Positions 51,199 through 58,341 of a stretch of 60,339 bases of DNA are shown piece by piece (within the stretch, counting starts at the first letter, position 1; each line of letters starts with the position of its first letter). The notes under the pieces are model-generated. The model ran no database searches and had not been told where the DNA came from. It saw only the letters and a program-made list of their open reading frames with translations. The stretch is taken from positions 1 to 60,339 of the forward strand of contig JAYVEV010000076.1 in the NCBI GenBank assembly GCA_043773745.1. Direction: 5' to 3'. The translations under genes were made by a program, and so were the position numbers. This stretch comes from UKL13-2 sp043773745. GTDB taxonomy: Bacteria > Pseudomonadota > Gammaproteobacteria > Burkholderiales > Usitatibacteraceae.

Positions 51199-51876
51199 AT
51201 GAGACCAATACAAATGTGGACGAGGATGAAACAAGATTCCCACGGCGTGCGTAGAGTGCCCATTAACTCGCGAAGTCTGACGGGTGAGGTGGACGGAAAG
51301 GAGTTTGAGTCGTCGCTAGAAAGAGATTTGATGTTACTCATGCACTGGGATTATGCAGTAGACTACTTCCAGTCACAACCGGTCCGCATCGAATACTCTG
51401 ATTCTGCGGGCAAACTGCGCACATACACGCCCGACCTTTGGGTTAAATTTCATGAGCAATTGGCGCCAGGCCGCAAACCCATTCTTTTTGAAGTGAAATA
51501 TCGGGCTGACTTAATCGCCCAAGCCTCGGAACTGAAGCCAAAATTCCGCGCCGCGCGAGCGTACGCGAAAGAACAAGGGGGCCAGTTTAAAGTTGTTACC
51601 GAAACAGAAATACGGTCGCCCTACTTAGAGAACGTCAAATTCCTATGGCGATATCGAGACTCCCGCTACCATATTGAACATCAGGTCAAGTTAACGCAGA
51701 CTTTGGAAGAGATGGCCGTAGCGCCCGTCTCGATTCTGCTTGAGGCAACTTATCGGTCTGAAACCCTGCGTGGTGAGGCGCTCTGGACTCTATGGTGTTT
51801 GGTAGCGCGGCAAGAAATTGTCTTCGACATGACGCAGCCAGTGTCAATGGATACGTGTGTGTGGCTCAATCGATGA
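51199..51876 (+). CDS. tnsA: TnsA endonuclease-like protein
   Basis: This 225-residue protein is the TnsA-type nuclease that cuts the 5' ends of the transposon. Catalytic residues of the PD-(D/E)XK fold are visible: E37/E41 in EFESSLERDL, D79 in YTPDLWV and E98-V-K100 in ILFEVKYR. It is shorter than Tn7 TnsA (273 residues), mostly at the C-terminus, as in many Tn7-like elements. With TnsA present, transposition should be cut-and-paste rather than copy-in. The stop overlaps tnsB by four bases (ATGA). Confidence 0.92.
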   Translation: MRPIQMWTRMKQDSHGVRRVPINSRSLTGEVDGKEFESSLERDLMLLMHWDYAVDYFQSQPVRIEYSDSAGKLRTYTPDLWVKFHEQLAPGRKPILFEVKYRADLIAQASELKPKFRAARAYAKEQGGQFKVVTETEIRSPYLENVKFLWRYRDSRYHIEHQVKLTQTLEEMAVAPVSILLEATYRSETLRGEALWTLWCLVARQEIVFDMTQPVSMDTCVWLNR

Positions 51877-53762
51877 GCCTTCTGTCTCTACTGCGACTGA
51901 TCCCTGGGGCCAGCGTTCGCGCTGGTCAGGATAGATACCGCGTGATTGACTTGGTCAGCGCAGGCGAGGTGCTTGTCGAATCGCCGAATGGCACACGGCG
52001 GTCAATCAAGGCGGTCGATTTATCCCCTGATTTTAGCGTTCCGGTTCAGTCCCAAGCAGATGTTTTGTCAATTCCCCCGAAAGCGTGGGAGCGTGCCTTA
52101 GAAACATATGAGGGTATCCGTCCACTTATAGAAATGGCGCCGGGAAGCCGCAATCGAAAAGACGTTGAAGCAGTTGCCAAAAAACTGGATAAGAGTGTCG
52201 CAACCGTTTACCGCTGGCTCAATCAATACGAGGAAACCGGCTTGGTCTCTTCGTTGGTTAGAGTCGAACGCAAAGATAAAGGCACGAGCAAACTAGACGA
52301 GCAGGTTGAAGCGGTTGTCAAAGAAACCATCGAATCGTTTTACTTGACGGCGCAACGTCGAAGCGTAACCAAAACATCATTTGAAATTCGCAAAAAGTGT
52401 AAAGAAAAAGGCCTTTCGCCCCCGGCGGAGCGCACGGTTACGAATCGCATCTTCAACATCGGCGGCGAGTATAAATTGCGCAAACGGCGCGGCAGCAAGG
52501 CGGCTGATGAAAAATACCTTCCGTTGCGGGGATCGTTCCCTAATGCGAATTATCCATTGGCCGTCGTTCAAATTGACCATACGCCCATGGACGTAATTTT
52601 GGTGGATGACGTTCACCGTAAACCAATCGGACGGCCATTCTTAACCGTCGCTTTTGATGTTTGTACCAAGATGGCGGCTGGTTTTTACATCTCACTGGAT
52701 CCTCCGGGTGCGCTCGCGACCGGGCTGTGTCTATCGCAAGCCATACTCGGCAAAGAGGCCTATCTCATAAAATTAGGCGTTGAGCATCTGCCGTGGCCGC
52801 TGTACGGATTGATGCGTACGATTCACACAGACAATGCGCGAGAATTTAGGGGAACGATGCTCGGCAAGGCCGCTAAGAACTTTGGCATTATTTGCGAGCG
52901 GCGGCCTAAAGGCCAACCTCGGTATGGCGGACATGTGGAACGGATGTTTCGAACCTACATGACCGAAGTTCACAACGAAATTCCAGGCACGACCTTTTCT
53001 AACGTTCAGCAGAAGCTCGAATACGATTCGGAAGGCAGGGCGATCATGACACTGGACGCCCTTAATAAATGGTTTACCATTTTCATACTGGGCGTATATC
53101 ACCAGCAACCACATGCAGGGAACGACGGTTTACCGCCGTTGGCAAAATGGAACGAAGGAATTTTTGGTGCTGATGGCAGACCGGGAACTGGCATGCCCAT
53201 GCGGGTCGAAGACGAAGAAAAACTTCGGCTCGATTTCCTTCCCTACATCCTACGAACCGTCCAGGAGTATGGAATCCGGATCGAAGGCATTGACTACTGG
53301 ACAGATGCCATCCGACGCTTCGTTCATGCACTAGATCCCAATTCGATCACGAAAAAGCGGCAATTTATTTGCCGCTACGACCCGCGCGATCTCAGTAAAA
53401 TTTGGCTTTTTGATCCTGACTCAAAGAAGTATGTCGAAATTCCGTATCGCGACTTGTCGCGGGCGGCGATCAGCAAATGGGAGTTGCGAGGCGCAAAAGT
53501 ATTTTTGCGAAACAAATCCATTTCAGCAACGAATGAAACACTGATTTTTAAATCAGTCGATGAAATGCGCGCCGTGGTTGAATCGGAGGCGGAAAAGACA
53601 AAGTCTGCCCGGCGAATGCATCAGCGCCAAAAGCAATGGAAAAAGGCACCCCCATCGAAACCGGCTGCAAAAAACGCTCTTGCTCCAGCGATTCCAGTCA
53701 GTACGGCGGACGACGAGTATGAAAATGACATTCTGCCATTCGCGAGCATTCGGGAGTCATGA
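51873..53762 (+). CDS. tnsB: TnsB/TniA-type DDE transposase
   Basis: This 629-residue transposase has an N-terminal DNA-binding part with helix-turn-helix-like VAKKLDKSVATVYRWLNQY and a retroviral-integrase-like catalytic domain. The triad is D235 (VVQIDHTPMD), D320 (IHTDNAREF) and E356 (YGGHVERMF), with 35 residues between the last two. TnsB binds the transposon ends and joins 3' ends to the target. The C-terminal tail after residue 570 is basic and probably contacts TnsC. The ATG at 51873 is used; a longer frame to 51792 overlaps tnsA and is unlikely. Confidence 0.95.
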   Translation: MSLLSLLRLIPGASVRAGQDRYRVIDLVSAGEVLVESPNGTRRSIKAVDLSPDFSVPVQSQADVLSIPPKAWERALETYEGIRPLIEMAPGSRNRKDVEAVAKKLDKSVATVYRWLNQYEETGLVSSLVRVERKDKGTSKLDEQVEAVVKETIESFYLTAQRRSVTKTSFEIRKKCKEKGLSPPAERTVTNRIFNIGGEYKLRKRRGSKAADEKYLPLRGSFPNANYPLAVVQIDHTPMDVILVDDVHRKPIGRPFLTVAFDVCTKMAAGFYISLDPPGALATGLCLSQAILGKEAYLIKLGVEHLPWPLYGLMRTIHTDNAREFRGTMLGKAAKNFGIICERRPKGQPRYGGHVERMFRTYMTEVHNEIPGTTFSNVQQKLEYDSEGRAIMTLDALNKWFTIFILGVYHQQPHAGNDGLPPLAKWNEGIFGADGRPGTGMPMRVEDEEKLRLDFLPYILRTVQEYGIRIEGIDYWTDAIRRFVHALDPNSITKKRQFICRYDPRDLSKIWLFDPDSKKYVEIPYRDLSRAAISKWELRGAKVFLRNKSISATNETLIFKSVDEMRAVVESEAEKTKSARRMHQRQKQWKKAPPSKPAAKNALAPAIPVSTADDEYENDILPFASIRES

Positions 53763-54655
53763 TAGTGGATCGGCCCCGAGAGTTGTCACCGCGGGCACAG
53801 ACGTTGCTACTCGCCTCGGACGAGGAGCGGTTACGACATATCGACATGCCGATCTTTATTTCCTATAGCAAAGCAGCGAAGGTATTGTTGGAAATGGAAG
53901 ATTTACTTGACCATCCCAAAACTAATCGGATGCCGAACTTGCTCCTTTTGGCGCGCTCGAATAACGGTAAAACGGAGATACTTCGGGAGTTTTTGAAGTT
54001 GCACCCTGCCGAGGATCGTCGCGACAGCGATACGGTATACGCGCCCGTCGTTTACATCCAGTCCCCGCCTGGCCCGAGCGAACATATTTTTCTGAATAAA
54101 TTGTTAATGATGTTGGGGGCGACCGTTCGCCAAAATGACGCTTCGGACCGAAAGCTTCTGCAGCTGATGGATATCCTTCGCCGCGTTCAGACCAAAATAC
54201 TGATTGTCGATGAGCTAAACGCGTTGCTCGCGGGCAGTGTAACCAAGCAACGATTCTTTTTAAATATGCTGAAGTATTTGAGCAACGAGCTTCGAATATC
54301 GGTGGTAGCAGCAGGCACCGCTGACGCGGGGCAAGTGGTTCGTACTGACGCACAGATCTTAAATAGATTTCCGAGTCGCATATTGCCGCTCTGGCAGGAA
54401 GGAACGGAATTTAGACAGCTGCTGCGCAGCTTTGAATATGTCCTGCCACTGAAGCAGGCGTCCGAAATTCATCGGGGCGATTTGCCCCGAAAAATCTATG
54501 GTTTGAGCGAAGGCGTTATCGGGGCGGTCGCGAGCATTCTTCGGAGCGCTGCGAAACACGCGATTGCACTCAAAACGGAACGCATCACCGCCGACATCAT
54601 AGACAGCTGTCCATTCGTGTCACAACGTGGCGACCCCGACAAAGACATTATCTGA
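53759..54655 (+). CDS. tnsC: TnsC/TniB-like AAA+ ATPase
   Basis: This 298-residue ATPase has a Walker A at residues 65-72 (ARSNNGKT), where the usual first Gly is Ala, a variant seen to keep GKT, and a Walker B at ILIVDELNAL (D151, E152). Later SRILPLWQE and the C-terminal lid follow. TnsC bridges the target selector TniQ and the transposase. It is of the short TniB type and not the long Tn7 TnsC (about 550 residues). The start overlaps tnsB by four bases and the end overlaps tniQ by 29 bases, so the four genes should be translated together. Confidence 0.92.
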   Translation: MIVDRPRELSPRAQTLLLASDEERLRHIDMPIFISYSKAAKVLLEMEDLLDHPKTNRMPNLLLLARSNNGKTEILREFLKLHPAEDRRDSDTVYAPVVYIQSPPGPSEHIFLNKLLMMLGATVRQNDASDRKLLQLMDILRRVQTKILIVDELNALLAGSVTKQRFFLNMLKYLSNELRISVVAAGTADAGQVVRTDAQILNRFPSRILPLWQEGTEFRQLLRSFEYVLPLKQASEIHRGDLPRKIYGLSEGVIGAVASILRSAAKHAIALKTERITADIIDSCPFVSQRGDPDKDII

Positions 54656-56264
54656 GGTCGTAGACGGCCTTAGCGGGACGCTGTGGCCGATCCATTTGAA
54701 GCCCAAAGCGGACGAATTGTTGAGTTCCTGGATCATCAGACTCGCCCACGGGCATGGATACAAAGTCGAAACTTTGTGCACCCTGCTGTTCGGGTACCGC
54801 AGCGCTATTTGGAACCGGGACATCGACAAACTGGCGCCTATTGAAGTCGGCGAGGCGCTCATTCAAGCAACCGGGGCCACGTGGCAACAATTCGAAGAGA
54901 CAACGCTTCGGAGCTTCGAGGGATATTTGTTTGAGCGCCACAATGTAAATGGGCCCTCGCGTTGGCTCATACCGTTGGGTATCCATCATCGCTCACGTAA
55001 GCGGCCAGGGCTGATGTTTTGTGCAGCCTGTCTTGCCAGCGACGAGGAGCCCTACTTTCGCCGTATCTGGCGTACAGCCTTCGCGACTATTTGCACCGCG
55101 CATGGCAACGCGCTGCGGGACACGTGCCCCAAATGCAGTGCGCCAGTCGCACCGCATCGATCAGACATGATGGGAAAGAACCTTTATCCCCACGGCCCTC
55201 TCAACACCCGATGTTGGTCGTGTGATTACGATTTGAGAAATATTCGATCACTGCAGGCGGCACCGCTGGCAATGGTCAATTTTCAACGGCGATTTGAGGG
55301 TGCGTTGAAAAACGGACACATTGATTGGGCAGGAAATTCGGGTATGCACTCCATCCCATTTTTCAATGGCATGCGACTGTTGATAGGCGGACTACATTCA
55401 GCGCTAAAGGCGGCAGACCTATCGGCAATTTGTGAGTTGGATTCTCGGTGGAAACTTTCTAGGTTGGGGATTGAGTCGGCTTCGCTTGAGCACCGAGCAG
55501 CGATATTCACGTGTCTTGAACAAATCACCCGCGACTGGCCGAGTCAATTTCTACAGTTGTTAAAAATCTCAAAAAAGCCATTTTCGACCTGGTGTCATGA
55601 ATCCTCGGGTGATGCATTCTGGTACGAGGCGCTTGTACGTCGCGAATGCTATTCAGGCCGGGCCCGCCTTTCGCTAACCGAGGTTGACGCAATTTCAAAC
55701 TGGCATCTATCGCAAAGCCGGAAACTCGTTGGTAAGAAAGCCCGTGAAATCGCCGGACGCGATATTGCTAGGTTTACTCGCTCGGCACGATACGGCATCG
55801 TTTCTAACGATAGTTATGAAGAGCTGATGATCAGCCTGGACCATGAAATCGCGGGTACCCAATCAAAGAATGAGCGGAGTCTTCTGCTGCGTGACAAAGT
55901 AATGTTCGCAACGGCGCGTGTTTTTTCTCTCGATCTTGGCGATTTAGCAGCGCTTAAAATTGGCGACTTTGACCTAACGGCCATCAATGATCTGCCGCCC
56001 CAATTCAATTATCCGCCCATCACATCGGATGAATCAAAAGCGTGGATAAGCTGGTATGTCACCACGATCCGGCCTTCGGTTCGCGTGAATGTCGACGAAC
56101 AAGCACTATTTGTCTCGCCAAGAACCGGTCGAGCCTTGGGGCCAACCTCGGTTAGCGGTCGCTTTTGTAGGGCGGTCGGCGCGGCTGGATTGGAGCGCAC
56201 TATCAAAAGCTATACCTGGTGGACGAAGCACTCACTTACACCAATTGGCAATTTAACGACGTGA
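54627..56264 (+). CDS. tniQ: TniQ/TnsD target selector with C-terminal tyrosine-recombinase-like domain
   Basis: This 545-residue protein begins with a TniQ domain: LKPKADELLSSWIIRLAHGHG, then zinc-binding pairs at C132/C135 with C156/H159 and C167/C170 with C196/C199. The second half, about residues 400-545, does not look like TniQ. LLLRDKVMFATARVFSLDLGDLAALKIGDFDL (near 419-450) and ALFVSPRTGRAL plus VSGRFCRAVGAAGLE (493-523) align in order with the catalytic core of phage-type tyrosine recombinases. The first catalytic Arg of the usual TGLR(I/V)SE is replaced by Asp (D436), and the HxLRH box is not present, so it should not cleave DNA. I infer a DNA-reading role for recognising comM. The start is a GTG overlapping tnsC. 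Confidence 0.85.
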   Translation: MATPTKTLSEVVDGLSGTLWPIHLKPKADELLSSWIIRLAHGHGYKVETLCTLLFGYRSAIWNRDIDKLAPIEVGEALIQATGATWQQFEETTLRSFEGYLFERHNVNGPSRWLIPLGIHHRSRKRPGLMFCAACLASDEEPYFRRIWRTAFATICTAHGNALRDTCPKCSAPVAPHRSDMMGKNLYPHGPLNTRCWSCDYDLRNIRSLQAAPLAMVNFQRRFEGALKNGHIDWAGNSGMHSIPFFNGMRLLIGGLHSALKAADLSAICELDSRWKLSRLGIESASLEHRAAIFTCLEQITRDWPSQFLQLLKISKKPFSTWCHESSGDAFWYEALVRRECYSGRARLSLTEVDAISNWHLSQSRKLVGKKAREIAGRDIARFTRSARYGIVSNDSYEELMISLDHEIAGTQSKNERSLLLRDKVMFATARVFSLDLGDLAALKIGDFDLTAINDLPPQFNYPPITSDESKAWISWYVTTIRPSVRVNVDEQALFVSPRTGRALGPTSVSGRFCRAVGAAGLERTIKSYTWWTKHSLTPIGNLTT

Positions 56265-56265
56265 A

Positions 56266-56558
56266 TCATTTTGCGGTTTTACATGCGGTATGGCTGCAAC
56301 GACGCGATGGCCGATATCTACCCACCCGTGAGACCACCACCGGGTTGTTTACGTGCACCAGAACCTCACTTTCCGCCTGTAGACGATTCGAATCCGATCG
56401 TTGCTTGGAGTCATTTGGCAACCATTCCTTAAGCGCCTTGACGTTAGCAGTGACCCCGGCCGCGAGTAACGGCAATGCATTAGAAGCGTTTTTTTAACTA
56501 CCTTGGCAATTGCGGTCCACTCATTTTTAAGCTCGACGTTATAAAAAATTATATTCAA
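56266..56558 (-). pseudogene. Small frameshifted gene of unknown function
   Basis: Two overlapping minus-strand frames join into one plausible helical protein if one base is gained or lost in an A7 run (56486-56492 region, seen as TTTTTTT on the plus strand). The first half ends NEWTAIAKVVKK and the second continues NASNALPLLAAGVTANVKALKEWLPND. The family is not recognised. It is convergent with tniQ and looks like a decaying cargo gene; it could also be a chance pair of frames. Confidence 0.35.
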
Positions 56559-56568
56559 AATTTATAAT

Positions 56569-56973
56569 TTAATATAGAAGCTGACGAGTTGTGACTGTTC
56601 TCTTTGTGTGACACGAAATGCCGTGATGGCAAAAATTCCCGACACAGCGCTGATTATCCTGCAAGGTGAAGATAAGTTGGCGCTGTAAGAGTCGAAAACT
56701 CGGCGTGAAAAGCATTATTTCTGTAGGGCATGTGGAATATGTGTGTTCCATAGAAAGCATGCGGCTCCAAACCACTTCGGAATCAATGTGTTCTGCTTGG
56801 ATAGCGTAGGTATTCGGTCCCGCCATGAGCCCAATCGGATCGCTTTCAATGTATCTGCCCGTCGCTGGGTCATAATCCCTGAAATAGTTGTAAAACGTTC
56901 CCAATTCCATATCCGGGTACTGCCCCGGGAACCGCAAGTTGTACTTGAACGCCGTCCCCGTGTTGGCTGGGTG
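56569..56973 (-). pseudogene. Rhs-repeat protein remnant
   Basis: A minus-strand segment holds the end of an Rhs core: FKYNLRFPGQYPDMELGTFYNYFRDYDPATGRYIESDPIGLMAGPNTYA in outline, of which YFRDYDPATGRYIESDPIGL is the diagnostic core boundary. A stop at 56974-56976 precedes it and the rest of the core is missing. After the boundary comes an unrelated 55-residue tail, as in real Rhs toxins, but with no toxin motif. It is a cut-down copy, probably left by recombination. Confidence 0.75.
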
Positions 56974-57146
56974 TTAAGCCGATGCCGCTGACTACGGGTA
57001 TTCGCATCAGGGATCGTTACCGGATGGCCGAGACCCCGCCGCGCAGCGGCTCAGAACGACAAGGGGCTTGGGGCGCTGTGCGCCTAGAGCCCGTCCTGCT
57101 GGCGGGTACGCACGCGGGCAGGGATGCCCCGCCTTGAACGGTAGAA

Positions 57147-57175
57147 TTGACTCTGCGTCGACTTGTCGACATACT
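57147..57175 (+). promoter_or_regulatory. Promoter of the restriction-modification operon
   Basis: TTGACT at 57147-57152 and CATACT at 57170-57175 are separated by exactly 17 bases. The expected start point, seven bases after the -10, is 57182, which is the A of the ATG of the small controller-like gene. This predicts a leaderless mRNA, as known for several controller genes of restriction systems. Confidence 0.6.
57157..57170. repeat. Tandem GTCGAC palindromes inside the promoter spacer
   Basis: GTCGAC occurs at 57157-57162 and 57165-57170, giving GTCGACTTGTCGAC. Both lie between the -35 and -10 (the second touches the -10). They are well placed as an operator for the downstream DNA-binding protein. 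The hexamer is also the recognition site of the XamI prototype, so methylation could affect the promoter. Confidence 0.6.
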
Positions 57176-57181
57176 GAAAAA

Positions 57182-57364
57182 ATGGTCAAAAAACCGCCCT
57201 CGCCTCCCCCTCCCGCCGATGGCCGACAAATCGTCGGCTTCAGCCTGCCGCCTACGGTCACCGTCGAAGTGAAGATGGAAGCGGCGTGTCGTAACGTCTC
57301 CCTGAAAAATCTGTTCGCGGAGATGTGGACGCTCTACAAGAACAACACAAAAAAGAGCGCCTAG
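57182..57364 (+). CDS. Small ribbon-helix-helix-like protein, putative RM controller
   Basis: This 60-residue protein has a basic, proline-rich start (MVKKPPSPPPPADGR) followed by a segment that fits a ribbon-helix-helix domain: a beta-strand IVGFSLPPTVTVEV, helix KMEAACRNVS, turn and helix LKNLFAEMWTLYKNN. Such proteins bind palindromic operators as dimers. Its ATG coincides with the predicted transcription start and its stop is 14 bases before the restriction gene. I infer a transcriptional controller of the operon, comparable to C proteins but of a different fold; this is not proven by sequence. Confidence 0.6.
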   Translation: MVKKPPSPPPPADGRQIVGFSLPPTVTVEVKMEAACRNVSLKNLFAEMWTLYKNNTKKSA

Positions 57365-57378
57365 CGCGAAAGGAACGG

Positions 57379-58341
57379 ATGCCCGTCAATCTCGATAAGC
57401 CACTTCAATGGAAAGCAGACGTTGCCCTGTCCGTGGACATGTACAACGAATGGTTCATGAAGTTCGCGCCGGTAGCGTTTCGCACCACGCGCATTCAGAC
57501 CACGAAAGACGTTGAAGCGGCGCTCCATGCGACCGGCAACCTCACCAACATTCAACCGGCGATGCTGCGGCAGCACCCTGAAATCCTGCCGACACTTCGC
57601 ATGTCAACCTGCCCACCGCTGGCGGTGGATCGCATCATCGGCCTCGCCGGCGTCTCGGCCAGCATGGTCAAACGCATGGAAGACGAGGGCAAGCTTCCCG
57701 TGCGGATGCCATTGGCACAGGTCGATATTGAGCTGGGCAAGATCACCACCATCATTCAGAAGATGGCTGACCCCGACATCTTCATCTGGCTGGGCCGGGC
57801 ACAAGGCGCTACCGATGTAGAAGTCCACCGTGCGGCCACCATCGTGGCTGACCGGCTGTGCGGCGCGGTGGCGAACCCCATCATTCGCAACGCCCAAGAG
57901 AAGCGCCAGCTCCTGGAAATCAAGAACTGGTTGGAAGCGCGGGGCTATCGGCAGCTTGCCAGCCGTGAGGGCACGAAGTTCAACGCCATGTCGCCTGGTA
58001 CGTTCAGCTTCCGCGTGAATGTGCCCGTCAAGTTGGAAGGTGGCGTGCAGTCAATCAACATTCCGATTGATGCGATCATCATGCCGATGACGGGCAAGCT
58101 GGGTGACTTCCCGCTGTTCTTCGAGGCAAAGTCGGCGGGTGATTTCACCAACACCAACAAGCGCCGCAAAGAAGAAGCGGTGAAGATGGCGCAACTCCGC
58201 AGCACCTATGGCGCGGCTGTCCGCTTCAACCTGTTTCTGTGCGGCTACTTCGATAGCGGCTACCTCGGCTATGAGGCCGCTGAAGGCATTGATTGGGTAT
58301 GGGAACACCGAATTAATGACCTCGCTTTATTTGGACTATGA
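57379..58341 (+). CDS. Type II restriction endonuclease, XamI family
   Basis: This 320-residue protein is recognised as a XamI-type endonuclease by the segment PMTGKLGDFPLFFEAKSAGDFTNTNKRRKEEA in outline. The D...EAK of LGDFPLFFEAKSAG is the PD-(D/E)XK catalytic pattern. The prototype XamI cuts GTCGAC (as SalI). AGGA at 57371-57374 precedes the ATG at 57379; a frame from 57325 overlaps the controller gene and is not favoured. The stop overlaps the methyltransferase start by four bases, which ensures joint translation. Confidence 0.82.
   Translation: MPVNLDKPLQWKADVALSVDMYNEWFMKFAPVAFRTTRIQTTKDVEAALHATGNLTNIQPAMLRQHPEILPTLRMSTCPPLAVDRIIGLAGVSASMVKRMEDEGKLPVRMPLAQVDIELGKITTIIQKMADPDIFIWLGRAQGATDVEVHRAATIVADRLCGAVANPIIRNAQEKRQLLEIKNWLEARGYRQLASREGTKFNAMSPGTFSFRVNVPVKLEGGVQSINIPIDAIIMPMTGKLGDFPLFFEAKSAGDFTNTNKRRKEEAVKMAQLRSTYGAAVRFNLFLCGYFDSGYLGYEAAEGIDWVWEHRINDLALFGL

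Noticed and set aside
51150..51341. comM frame continuing into transposon DNA
   Set aside because: The open frame runs on by chance after the junction; the extra residues do not resemble ComM.
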